Assembly: GCA_003641345.1 (NCBI GenBank)
Contig: QNAD01000079.1
Span: forward strand, 1 to 8,280
DNA: 8,280 bases
Reading direction: 5' to 3'
DNA from: Candidatus Zixiibacteriota bacterium
GTDB lineage: Bacteria > Zixibacteria > MSB-5A5 > GN15 > FEB-12
A program made the translations under genes and the position numbers. The notes beneath the pieces are model-generated. The model worked only from the letters and a program-made list of their open reading frames with translations. It searched no databases and was not told the origin of the DNA. Each line of letters opens with the position of its first letter. Position 1 is the stretch's first letter. This document shows, piece after piece, positions 1 through 7,559 of this stretch.

Positions 1-459
1 CCTGGTGTTGATGTGGACTTATTTTTGACCGATGGTGAAGACTGGGGAAAACCCGGAGATTTGCCGTATTATTGCCTCGGAGCCAAAGAATTTGCCAGAC
101 GGGGGATAAAAGGGAAATATGAATTTGGGATTCTTTTGGATATGATAGGTGATGAATATCAAAAAATATATCGAGAGGTATATTCTGAACGGTTTGCAAA
201 AGAGTATAATGATATGGTTTGGAGAGTTGCCAAAGAATTAAATATCAATACTTTTATTGATACTGTAAAAGCGACAGTCTATGATGATCATCTTGCTTTA
301 AATGCCGGAGGTGTTCCAACCATTGATATTATTGATTTTGATTATCCCTACTGGCATACCGAATTTGATACACCCGATAAATGTTCGGCTCAGTCTTTAG
401 ATAATGTTGGCAGAGTTGTATTAGAAATTATATATAATCAAAGCATATGGCCAAACTAA
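1..459 (+). CDS. M28-family zinc peptidase / glutaminyl cyclase-like protein, C-terminal part
   Basis: Only the last 152 residues are in the window; the frame is open to base 1, so the start and the first metal-binding region lie upstream. The visible part matches the second half of an M28 fold. DGEDWG (residues 11-16) should hold the acidic catalytic residue and a metal ligand. LLDMIGD (45-51) is the usual acidic strand end. DDH (95-97) and IDIIDFDYPYWHTEFDTPD (108-126) end with the conserved His119 that is the last zinc ligand in the family. These motifs resemble the glutaminyl-peptide cyclotransferase-like branch of M28 more than classical aminopeptidases, but the reaction (peptide hydrolysis or pyroglutamate formation) cannot be settled from this part. 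Such proteins are usually exported; the signal peptide, if any, is out of view. An in-frame GTG at base 13 falls inside the domain and is not a start. The stop lies 13 nt inside selA, suggesting co-transcription. Confidence 0.85.
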   Translation, partial: PGVDVDLFLTDGEDWGKPGDLPYYCLGAKEFARRGIKGKYEFGILLDMIGDEYQKIYREVYSERFAKEYNDMVWRVAKELNINTFIDTVKATVYDDHLALNAGGVPTIDIIDFDYPYWHTEFDTPDKCSAQSLDNVGRVVLEIIYNQSIWPN

Positions 460-1820
460 GTATTAAACAATTAAGAGATTTTCCTTCGGTGGAAGAAATT
501 CTGCAAGAAAAAAAAATCATATCCGTCATAGAATCTATGCCAAGACCTATAGTTGTTAGTATAATCAGGGAAGTTATAGGTGACCTGAAGCTGGAAATTG
601 AAAAAAAAAAAGAGATTCTATTTGCAGATTTAATGCATAAAATTATTAATCAATTAAATTTTTGGAAAAGAAAAGAAATATCATCTGTTGTCAATGCTAC
701 GGGAATAGTTGTTCATACAAATTTAGGTAGGGCTCCTTTAAGCGAAACTCTATTTGATGAAATTAAAAAGCATGTTACCGGTTATGGTAATATTGAATTT
801 GATAATCAAACTGGAAAAAGAGGGAAAAGGGGAGAGGCGTGCGAGAAATATTTAGCTACTCTTGCCAAATCGGAATCAGCGACAGTCGTTAATAATTGTG
901 CTTCGGCTTTATTCTTAATCCTTAATACTTTTGCTAATCGTAAAAACGTAATTCTTTCGCGTGGGGAGTTAGTACAGATTGGAGGGGGTTTTCGGATTCC
1001 CGGAATACTCAAAAAATCCGGTGCTAAATTATCGGAAATTGGTACCACCAATATTACTATTAAAGATGATTATGAAAATGCCATCGATTCGAAAACCGGA
1101 TTGATTTTAAAAGTACATCAAAGCAATTTTAAACAAGCAGGGTTTGTTGAAGAAACTTCGATTCAGGAATTAGTTTCGCTTGGTAAAGAACATAAAATTC
1201 CCATAGTAAATGATCTTGGGAGTGGTGTTTTTATTTCCACTAAGGAAATTTTAGGATATAATGAACCGACCGTTCAGCAATCGGTAAAGCAGGGAGCTGA
1301 TATCACTTGTTTCTCTGGTGATAAAATGCTTGGCGGATGTCAGGCTGGTTTGATTGTTGGGCAAAAAGAATATATTGATAAAATAAAAAAGAATCCTCTT
1401 TTTAGAACGATGCGAGTTGATAAAATTGTTTATTCAATTTTGGAAAAATTACTAACGATCTATCTTAACGATAATTATAAGACAGATGTTAAGCTTTGGT
1501 CAATTCTTTCCACTCCGGAATCTTTGTTGTACAAACGTGGAAAAGCAATTTTGAAATCATTGAGTAACCACGAAGGACTTACTGTGGAGGCATCCAAAGC
1601 GTTTGTTGGTGGCGGCGCTCTTCCCGAATCTGAAATCCCATCAGTGGCGATTACCTTCAATGATAAATTCAACCCAAACAAATTGCTCAGAAAATTCAGA
1701 GAGTTAGCAACTCCTATTATTGGAAGAATTGAAGATGGTCGCTTTATGATTGACTTAAAAGCTGTTGATGAATCCGAATTATCTTATCTTGCAAATGCTA
1801 TAAAGAAAATAATTGAATAG
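447..1820 (+). CDS. selA: SelA, L-seryl-tRNA(Sec) selenium transferase
   Basis: A cytoplasmic, PLP-dependent fold-type I enzyme that turns seryl-tRNA(Sec) into selenocysteinyl-tRNA(Sec) using selenophosphate. The 457 residues match the usual full length (E. coli SelA is about 463). Residues 1-80 form the tRNA-binding N-terminal helical region, starting SIKQLRDFPSVEEIL. The core follows: VVNATGIVVHTNLGRAPLS (81-99), GNIEFDNQTGKRGKRGE (114-130), VVNNCASALFLIL (147-159), SRGELVQIGGGFRIP (171-185) and NDLGSG (255-260). FSGDKMLGGCQAG (289-301) holds the expected PLP lysine, Lys293. All elements are present, so the enzyme should be active. The ATG at 447 overlaps the upstream gene by 13 nt and has no clear Shine-Dalgarno, which points to coupled translation; selB begins 2 nt after its stop. 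Codons 52-55 contain a run of 11 As, a possible slippage site. Archaeal-type SelA-like relatives of other function exist, but the adjacent selB makes true SelA nearly certain. Confidence 0.97.
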   Translation: MAKLSIKQLRDFPSVEEILQEKKIISVIESMPRPIVVSIIREVIGDLKLEIEKKKEILFADLMHKIINQLNFWKRKEISSVVNATGIVVHTNLGRAPLSETLFDEIKKHVTGYGNIEFDNQTGKRGKRGEACEKYLATLAKSESATVVNNCASALFLILNTFANRKNVILSRGELVQIGGGFRIPGILKKSGAKLSEIGTTNITIKDDYENAIDSKTGLILKVHQSNFKQAGFVEETSIQELVSLGKEHKIPIVNDLGSGVFISTKEILGYNEPTVQQSVKQGADITCFSGDKMLGGCQAGLIVGQKEYIDKIKKNPLFRTMRVDKIVYSILEKLLTIYLNDNYKTDVKLWSILSTPESLLYKRGKAILKSLSNHEGLTVEASKAFVGGGALPESEIPSVAITFNDKFNPNKLLRKFRELATPIIGRIEDGRFMIDLKAVDESELSYLANAIKKIIE

Positions 1821-1822
1821 TT

Positions 1823-3712
1823 ATGATTGTTGTTGGTACTGCGGGACATATTGATCATGGGAAATCTGCTATAGTTCAAAGATTAACCGGTACTCATCCG
1901 GATAGATTACCCGAAGAAAAAGCTCGTGGTATGACTATCGACCTTGGGTTTGCCTTTAAGAAAACAAACAGCGGAGAAGATATTGCTTTCGTTGATGTTC
2001 CGGGTCACGAGCGGTTTGTAAAAAACATGATTGCCGGTGTCGGCGGTATCGATGTTGTTATGCTTATTATTGCTGCCGATGATGGTTGGATGCCTCAGAG
2101 TGAAGAGCATTTTCAGATAATTAGAATGCTTGGTGTTAAGTCAGGGCTTATTGTCATAAATAAAATTGACTTGGTCGAGCCGGATTGGTTGGCTCTTTTG
2201 CAAGACGAAATCAAACAGAAAGTGTCTGGCTCTGTTTTGGAGCAGTCGCCGATTTTCGAAGTTTCTGCGGTTACCGGAGATGGTTTTGATTTGCTGGAGA
2301 ATTATTTTATGTCTATTGATGAAAAGTTATCATCTAAACAGAATACAAATATTTCACGATTATATATAGATCGTTCATTTGTTCGGCAGGGAATAGGTCA
2401 GGTTGGCACAGGTACCTTGAAGGGTGGAACGTTTTTCTCCGGTCAAACGGTTTCTCTTTTTCCTGCAAACATCAAAGGAAAAATCAGATCTTTGCAATCA
2501 CAAGGGGCAGAGGTCAAAACTGCTCATCCTGGGTTTAGAACCGCTATTTCTGTCACCGGAGCTGATAAAAAAGATATTGTTCGCGGTGGAGTGATAACTT
2601 CGGAAATGAATCTTGATTTTTATAAGCACAATTCTGTTTTGTCATTATCTGTTGAACTTCTTGAAAATTCTCCAATAAAACTTACCGACCGAAGACGTAT
2701 CCTTCTTCTCACAGGAACAACCGAAGTTGAAGGGGAAATCAGATTGCTTGATAAAAAAGCTATCAATCCATCTGAATCTGGAATCCTGTTTTTTAAACCT
2801 GATCACCCAATTTATTCATTGATTGGTGACCGGTATATTATGCGTCTGCCTACTCCGATGGTAACTATTGGAGGTGGCAAGGTGATGGATTTCAATAAAG
2901 ATTTTCCTAAAAAACGTGAATACGAAAACTATCAATTTTTGCATAAAAGAATTGCCGATAATGTAAATGATTTAATACAATCCGAACTGGAAAAATTAAC
3001 TCTCGTCCATAAAAAAGAATTGCTGAACCGGTCTGATATTTCAAGGAGTGACATTGAATTTTCATTAAAAAGTTTGATTAAAAATGGAAAAATCAATGAC
3101 GAAGGTGATTTTATATTCGAAACTGCATCACTTGAGAAAAAGACTTCTGCTATCATTGAAAAAATAAAGCAAACTTTAAATGATAAACCACATCTTAAGG
3201 GTTTAACAATTGAAGAAATTTCTCGAATTACTGCATGGCCCGTTAAAACAGTTGAGCCGTTATTAAACTACATGATGAAACAAAATATTCTTTCAAAATC
3301 AGTTGATAAATATAATATTCTTGGACGTGGAATGTCTTTAAAGGGGGAAGTCAAAAAAGCACATGATGAAATTATGACTGATTTGAAAAATAACTTTTTT
3401 ACTCCTCCAAAACTAAGTGGAATTGCCGGTAAGGGAAAAGCTTATCGAGAAGCTATAAAATTTATAATTGAGACTAACGAAGGTCACAAATGTGGGAGTG
3501 AGTTTGTCTTTATAACTTCAGCTTGGGATGAGATTATTGATTTTATTAAACAAAAATTAAATAACTCCAATCAATTGACAGTATCTGATTTAAAAGAAAA
3601 ATTTGGTTTTTCACGTAAATTTACCATACCTATCCTTGAGGAAACTGATAATATCGGTCTTACTCTAAGGAACGATGATATTAGAATTAAAGGGTCGAAA
3701 TTTGAAAGCTAA
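1823..3712 (+). CDS. selB: SelB, selenocysteine-specific elongation factor
   Basis: A GTPase that carries Sec-tRNA(Sec) to ribosomes paused at a UGA codon marked by a SECIS hairpin in the mRNA. The 629 residues are close to the E. coli length (614). The EF-Tu-like G domain shows GHIDHGKS (8-15, P-loop), RGMTID in switch I (35-40), DVPGHERF (58-65), NKID (113-116) and SAV (148-150). Beta-barrel domains follow from about residue 178, with SFVRQGIGQVGTGTLKGG and the IRSLQSQG strand. GDRYIMRLPTPMVTIGGGKV, near residue 340, is typical of SelB domain III. Residues from about 370 to the end are charged and helical, as expected for the four winged-helix repeats that bind the SECIS RNA in bacterial SelB. 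The ATG lies 2 nt after the selA stop without a good Shine-Dalgarno, so re-initiation from selA is likely. The last 11 nt overlap the amidohydrolase gene if that gene uses its TTG start. Confidence 0.97.
   Translation: MIVVGTAGHIDHGKSAIVQRLTGTHPDRLPEEKARGMTIDLGFAFKKTNSGEDIAFVDVPGHERFVKNMIAGVGGIDVVMLIIAADDGWMPQSEEHFQIIRMLGVKSGLIVINKIDLVEPDWLALLQDEIKQKVSGSVLEQSPIFEVSAVTGDGFDLLENYFMSIDEKLSSKQNTNISRLYIDRSFVRQGIGQVGTGTLKGGTFFSGQTVSLFPANIKGKIRSLQSQGAEVKTAHPGFRTAISVTGADKKDIVRGGVITSEMNLDFYKHNSVLSLSVELLENSPIKLTDRRRILLLTGTTEVEGEIRLLDKKAINPSESGILFFKPDHPIYSLIGDRYIMRLPTPMVTIGGGKVMDFNKDFPKKREYENYQFLHKRIADNVNDLIQSELEKLTLVHKKELLNRSDISRSDIEFSLKSLIKNGKINDEGDFIFETASLEKKTSAIIEKIKQTLNDKPHLKGLTIEEISRITAWPVKTVEPLLNYMMKQNILSKSVDKYNILGRGMSLKGEVKKAHDEIMTDLKNNFFTPPKLSGIAGKGKAYREAIKFIIETNEGHKCGSEFVFITSAWDEIIDFIKQKLNNSNQLTVSDLKEKFGFSRKFTIPILEETDNIGLTLRNDDIRIKGSKFES
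3689..3694 (+). promoter_or_regulatory. Ribosome binding site deciding the amidohydrolase start
   Basis: AAAGGG lies 7 nt before a TTG codon at 3702. The upstream in-frame ATG at 3675 has only a TAAGGAA placed too close (3-4 nt) to work well. The site lies inside the end of selB. It favours TTG as the start, giving a protein that begins MKAKNLYYNAKIYT, the short lead-in normal for this family. Confidence 0.55.
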
Positions 3713-5291
3713 AAATCTTTACTATAATGCGAAAATCTATACTCAGGCAGATTCGCTTACCGTCAATAGTATGGCTGTTTATAAAAATAAAATAACCGCT
3801 ATCGGTAATAATTTAGAATATGACCCTGATTTTAAATCTTATGCTAAAATTGATTTAAAAGGAAAAACAATTACTCCTGGTTTCGTAGATGCTCACACTC
3901 ATTTTTATTATTTTGCTCTTTCATTTAGAAGAGTTTCGCTTGATGGGCTTGACTCTTTAGAAAAATGTTTAAACAAAATTAAAGTCTTTGCAAAAACTCT
4001 TAAAAAAAATGAATGGGTACTTGGCGAAGGATATTCGCCGGATCGTTTCAAGAAATTTATTGAACCGGACAAGTATATGCTTGATAAAGTAACAGGTGGA
4101 CGGCCTGCATTTATCTTTTCAAAAGACCAACATTCCGCATGGGCTAACAGCAAAGCGATTCAAATCGCAGGTGTGAATGATAAAACAAAAGACCCTGTTG
4201 GAGGGAAGATTGAAAAATTACCTGATGGAACCCCAAGTGGAATATTCAGGGAGAAATCGGCATTTGGTATTATCTATTTTAAAATTCCACTACCATCTAA
4301 GGCAATTGAAAATAAATGTTATAATCAGGCGTTGGAGTATGCTTATGAAAAAGGTGTGGTCGGCGTTCATTCAATGGATGACTCACCAGGAGTGTTTGAT
4401 TTCTTCTTGGAAAAAGCTGAAAAGGGAAAACTCGGATTGCGATTAAATTATTATTTTCCTGCTGGTGCAATTGATATTTTAAAGGAAGCAAAGATATATT
4501 TCGGCATGGGAGATGAGTTTCTACGTGTAGCTGGAATTAAAATCTTTACCGATGGCGCTCTTGGGAGTAAAACCGGACTTTGTTTTAACAAATATATTGG
4601 TTCTAAAGATAATTTTGGGATTGAAATAAGCTCTGTAAAGGAGATGCTCAAAATTGCAAAAAAGGCTGTCAAATTAAATCTACCCTGTGCTGTTCATGCT
4701 ATCGGAGATAAAGCAGTCTCAAATGTTTTGGAGGTTTTTGAATCTTTGCCAGGATTGCATTTTGGGGCACGTCAACGGATTGAACATTTACAAATGATTC
4801 GTAGAAAAGATATTAGCCGTCTTAAAAAGGTTGAGGCTGTAGCTTCTATGCAACCATCACATTGCCTTTCGGATATACAAATGGTTAGGAAATACTTGGG
4901 TAACAGAGGGAATAACTGTTATATTTTCAAAACGCTAATTGACCAAACTGTTCCTTTAGCTTTTGGTTCTGATGTTCCGATTGAGCCGCTTGACCCAATT
5001 GCCGGTATTGATGCCGCTGTCCGAAGAGCTAAAATGAAGAGCAAAGATGTCTTTTATCCCAAACAAAGAATCACAGCCGAACAAGCACTGTATAATTTTA
5101 CGGTTGGTCCGGCTTATGCTGTTGGGCAGGAGTATTGTCGGGGGTATTTATTGCCAGGTTATCCAGCTGATTTTGTTGTGTTATCACAGGATATTTGCAA
5201 AATTGCACCTTCAAAAATTATAAACACAAAAGTTCTGGCGACTTTTTTAGACGGAAAAATTAAATATATTGATAAATCTTTAAGTCTATAA
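3702..5291 (+). CDS. YtcJ-like metal-dependent amidohydrolase (Amidohydro_3 type)
   Basis: A 529-residue TIM-barrel hydrolase of the amidohydrolase superfamily; the substrate (an amide, cyclic amide or similar C-N bond) cannot be read from sequence. Counting from the TTG start, the small N-terminal beta-sandwich strand YNAKIYT leads to TPGFVDAHTHFYYF (58-71) with the His65-x-His67 metal pair. FSKDQHSAWANSKAI (139-153) is the YtcJ-type substrate region. Next come GIKIFTDGALGSKTG (278-292), AVHAIGDKAV (330-339, His332), RIEHLQMI (359-366, His362), and FGSDVPIEPLDP (421-432) with the active-site Asp424. The C-terminus returns to the beta-sandwich (GYLLPGYPADFVVLSQD and LATFLDGKI). No signal peptide is visible, so it is probably cytoplasmic. 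It overlaps the selB end by 11 nt (38 nt if the ATG at 3675 is used), so it belongs to the sel transcription unit, though no functional link to selenium is evident. Confidence 0.9.
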   Translation: MKAKNLYYNAKIYTQADSLTVNSMAVYKNKITAIGNNLEYDPDFKSYAKIDLKGKTITPGFVDAHTHFYYFALSFRRVSLDGLDSLEKCLNKIKVFAKTLKKNEWVLGEGYSPDRFKKFIEPDKYMLDKVTGGRPAFIFSKDQHSAWANSKAIQIAGVNDKTKDPVGGKIEKLPDGTPSGIFREKSAFGIIYFKIPLPSKAIENKCYNQALEYAYEKGVVGVHSMDDSPGVFDFFLEKAEKGKLGLRLNYYFPAGAIDILKEAKIYFGMGDEFLRVAGIKIFTDGALGSKTGLCFNKYIGSKDNFGIEISSVKEMLKIAKKAVKLNLPCAVHAIGDKAVSNVLEVFESLPGLHFGARQRIEHLQMIRRKDISRLKKVEAVASMQPSHCLSDIQMVRKYLGNRGNNCYIFKTLIDQTVPLAFGSDVPIEPLDPIAGIDAAVRRAKMKSKDVFYPKQRITAEQALYNFTVGPAYAVGQEYCRGYLLPGYPADFVVLSQDICKIAPSKIINTKVLATFLDGKIKYIDKSLSL

Positions 5292-5296
5292 TGTGA

Positions 5297-5318
5297 TTAA
5301 TTTATATTATTAAATTGA
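5297..5318. repeat. AT-only inverted repeat between two transcription units
   Basis: AATTTA (5299-5304) and TAAATT (5311-5316) form a 6-bp palindrome around TATTAT, extendable by a T-A pair through a G-T wobble. It lies just after the amidohydrolase stop and overlaps the -35-like hexamer before nfeD. It could be an operator or chance in AT-rich DNA. It has no GC pairs and is unlikely to stop transcription. Confidence 0.2.
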
Positions 5319-5344
5319 CAAGGAAGTAAACAAAGAAATATATT
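5315..5344 (+). promoter_or_regulatory. Sigma-70-like promoter in front of nfeD
   Basis: A perfect TTGACA (-35, 5315-5320) is followed after 18 bases by TATATT (-10, 5339-5344, one mismatch to consensus). Transcription would begin around 5350-5352, essentially at the nfeD ATG. This suggests that the nfeD-slipin pair has its own promoter, separate from the sel operon, and that the message may have little or no leader. The match is by eye; AT-rich DNA gives false -10 boxes, but a perfect -35 in the only sizeable gap of the gene block is notable. Confidence 0.5.
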
Positions 5345-5349
5345 GAATT

Positions 5350-6726
5350 ATGTTAAACAAAAACAGATTATATAAATTAATATTAGTTTTACTTTGTTTC
5401 TTTTTGGTCAGCCCGATTATTTCATTTACAATAAAATCTGCCATAGCAGAAGATACTATTCCCTCAGATTCTACGAATTTGGGAGATTCTATCATTGATT
5501 CAATAGAAGATAAACAAAAAGAATCTTTGGTCTATACACTAAAAATTGAAGGAGCTATTGGGACTGTTACCGATGATAGAATTGAACAGGCTATAAAACA
5601 ATCAGTTGCAGATAACGCCAGTTTATTGGTTATATACCTGGATACTCCGGGAGGCTTCACCAAACCAACATGGTCAATAAATAAAAAGATTCTTAACTCC
5701 GGCGTTCCAATTTGTATTTATATCGCACCATCTGGAGCACGTGCAGGATCTGCAGGAGTCTATATGACTTACGCATCCCATTTTGCCGCTATGGCACCCT
5801 CGACAAATATTGGTGCGGCACATCCTGTCTCAGGAGGGGGACAGGAAGTTGACTCAATCATGAATGAAAAAATTACTAATGATGCTGTGGCACAAATAAA
5901 AGCCGCCGCTGAAAAGAGAGGTCGCAATTCTGAATGGGCGGAAAAATCTGTACGTGAGTCGGTTTCAATAACAGATAACGAAGCACTTGAATTAAATGTA
6001 ATTAATTTCAGAGCTGAAAATTTGGAAGATTTATTGTCTCAAATTAATGGCAAGGAAATTGAACTGCCAAAAGGTAAAGTTGTGGTGCATCTTGAAAATG
6101 CCAAAACGAAAGATTTAGGAATCTCTTGGATACATGCTATTCTTGAAATAATTACTCAACCGGATATTGCTTTTATTCTTTTTTCAGTCGGATCTCTTGG
6201 AATTATGTTAGAGTTGTATAACCCCGGTTCAATTTTCCCGGGAGTTGTCGGGGCGATATCTTTAATTTTGGCTTTTTATTCATTTCAGGCACTGCCTATA
6301 AATTATGCCGGAGTGGCTTTGATTTTACTTGCGATATTTTTATTTATTGCAGAAATAAAAATTATCAGCCATGGTCTGCTTACGATTGGAGGATTAATCT
6401 CATTTTTCTTAGGAGGGCTTATGCTGATTGATACCGTTGATCCAAGTTTGCAAATATCGATGTCTGTCCTTATCACGGTTGTTGTTGTTGTCGGTTTAGC
6501 AGTTGTTGGAGCAACTTGGCTGGTTATAAAAGCCGCAAGAAATAAACCTTTTATTGGAATTGAAGGAATGGCGGGGAAAATTGCAGAAGTTCGAAAAAAT
6601 GGCTTGGTGTATGTTGATGGTGCGCTTTGGAAAGCTGAATCTAATGATTCTTTGGTTGTTGGTGAAAAGGTTGAGGTAATTTCTCTTGATAAGCTTATTT
6701 TGAAAGTAAAAAAAATTAATTCATAA
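5350..6726 (+). CDS. NfeD-family membrane-bound serine protease, long ClpP-class form
   Basis: A 458-residue membrane protease of the long NfeD (NfeD1b, PH1510-like) class, working with the slipin encoded next. Residues 1-33 are a signal peptide or anchor (basic NKNRLYK, then a hydrophobic core). The ClpP/S49-like domain spans about 60-230: LDTPGG (98-102) forms the oxyanion-side loop, SGARAGSAGVYM (128-139) holds the predicted nucleophile Ser134, and MNEKITNDA (171-179) holds Lys174, 40 residues on, matching the Ser-Lys dyad spacing known for PH1510. IGAAHPVSGGG is family-typical. About five membrane spans follow between 272 and 394, with the NfeD hallmark ELYNPGSIFPGVVG (288-301). Residues about 402-458 (GIEGMAGKIAEV, ALWKAES, VGEKVEVI) are the C-terminal OB-fold domain. 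Known relatives act in membrane quality control. An in-frame TGA at 5344 makes ATG 5350 the first possible start; it has no well-placed Shine-Dalgarno (AAGGA is 25 nt away). Confidence 0.95.
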   Translation: MLNKNRLYKLILVLLCFFLVSPIISFTIKSAIAEDTIPSDSTNLGDSIIDSIEDKQKESLVYTLKIEGAIGTVTDDRIEQAIKQSVADNASLLVIYLDTPGGFTKPTWSINKKILNSGVPICIYIAPSGARAGSAGVYMTYASHFAAMAPSTNIGAAHPVSGGGQEVDSIMNEKITNDAVAQIKAAAEKRGRNSEWAEKSVRESVSITDNEALELNVINFRAENLEDLLSQINGKEIELPKGKVVVHLENAKTKDLGISWIHAILEIITQPDIAFILFSVGSLGIMLELYNPGSIFPGVVGAISLILAFYSFQALPINYAGVALILLAIFLFIAEIKIISHGLLTIGGLISFFLGGLMLIDTVDPSLQISMSVLITVVVVVGLAVVGATWLVIKAARNKPFIGIEGMAGKIAEVRKNGLVYVDGALWKAESNDSLVVGEKVEVISLDKLILKVKKINS

Positions 6727-6730
6727 TTGA

Positions 6731-6736
6731 GGGAGG
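6731..6736 (+). promoter_or_regulatory. Strong ribosome binding site deciding the slipin start
   Basis: GGGAGG lies 5 nt before the ATG at 6742. It excludes the in-frame TTG at 6727, which sits before the site and directly after the nfeD stop. It is the strongest Shine-Dalgarno in the window. Confidence 0.85.
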
Positions 6737-6741
6737 TAAAG

Positions 6742-7515
6742 ATGGTTTCAGGATTACCAGTTTTAGCAGTTCTAATATTTTTTGGCATGCTTTTACTTTT
6801 CAACATGATTAAAATTCTCAAAGAATATGAACGAGGTGTCATATTCCGACTGGGAAGATTAATTGGAATGAAAGGTCCGGGGCTAATAATTCTTATCCCT
6901 ATAATCGATAAAATGGTACGGGTAGATTTGCGTGTTGTAACTTTTGACATTCCCCCACAGGACGTAATTACAAAAGATAATGTCTCAATCAAAGTCAATG
7001 CTGTGCTTTATTTCCAGGTTGTTCAGGCAAATAATGCGATTGTCTCAGTTGTGAATTATTTCGAAGCCACCTCACAAATTGCCCAGACTACTTTGCGTTC
7101 GGTTTTGGGACAAGTAGAGCTTGATGATCTTTTGGCTCAGCGAGATAAAATCAATGCTGAACTTCAACATATAATAGATGACCAAACCGAACCATGGGGA
7201 ATCAAAGTTTCTGTGGTTGAGGTTAAAAATGTTGATCTCCCGCCGGAGATGATGAGAGCGATGGCTAAACAGGCTGAAGCAGAACGTGAGCGAAGAGCAA
7301 AAGTTATTCATGCCGAAGGTGAATATCAGGCTTCTCAGAAACTAGCTGATGCCGCTCAGGTAATTGCTACGGCTCCTAATGCAATGCAGCTCAGGTTCTT
7401 ACAGACTTTAACCGAAGTCTCGGCGGAGAAAAACTCAACTTTGGTTTTCCCTGTACCTATTGATTTATTAAGTTCTTTGAAAAATTTCTTGGATAAAGGC
7501 GCCAAAGAGAACTAA
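6742..7515 (+). CDS. Slipin / stomatin-like SPFH-domain membrane protein
   Basis: A 257-residue prohibitin-superfamily scaffold that oligomerises on the inner side of the membrane and organises membrane microdomains. The N-terminal hydrophobic segment (residues about 3-24) is the membrane hairpin or anchor. It is followed by the slipin signature [20 protein letters not shown] (28-47). The SPFH domain runs to about 170: [20 protein letters not shown] (52-71), [19 protein letters not shown] (75-93), [20 protein letters not shown] (116-135) and [12 protein letters not shown] (159-170). An Ala/Glu-rich coiled coil ([20 protein letters not shown], 174-193) drives assembly. The C-terminal segment [15 protein letters not shown] (232-246) corresponds to the hydrophobic stretch that the archaeal NfeD partner cleaves in the homologous slipin. 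The gene starts 15 nt after nfeD and should be co-transcribed. It fits slipin better than flotillin (much shorter) or HflK/C because of its nfeD neighbour. Confidence 0.95.
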   Translation: MVSGLPVLAVLIFFGMLLLFNMIKILKEYERGVIFRLGRLIGMKGPGLIILIPIIDKMVRVDLRVVTFDIPPQDVITKDNVSIKVNAVLYFQVVQANNAIVSVVNYFEATSQIAQTTLRSVLGQVELDDLLAQRDKINAELQHIIDDQTEPWGIKVSVVEVKNVDLPPEMMRAMAKQAEAERERRAKVIHAEGEYQASQKLADAAQVIATAPNAMQLRFLQTLTEVSAEKNSTLVFPVPIDLLSSLKNFLDKGAKEN

Positions 7516-7531
7516 TTATTTAGTAGTGTAA

Positions 7532-7552
7532 AATATATAAAAGTTATATATT
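7532..7552. repeat. AT-only perfect inverted repeat
   Basis: AATATATAA (7532-7540) and TTATATATT (7544-7552) are exact reverse complements around a 3-base AAG loop, 16 nt after the slipin stop. The stem has no GC pair, so it is a weak RNA hairpin; it may extrude or melt easily as DNA. It directly precedes the larger palindrome at 7560. Confidence 0.45.
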
Positions 7553-7559
7553 ATATATA

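Noticed and set aside
13..459. Treating GTG 13 as the true start of the M28 gene
   Set aside because: The frame is open to base 1 and base 13 falls within a conserved strand just before the DGED motif; the real start must be upstream of the window.
6303..6998. A 231-codon open frame on the minus strand across nfeD and slipin
   Set aside because: It is antisense to two genes with clear family motifs, and its translation is rich in Ser, Thr, Ile and Lys with no recognisable domain; it is a shadow of the coding frames on the other strand.
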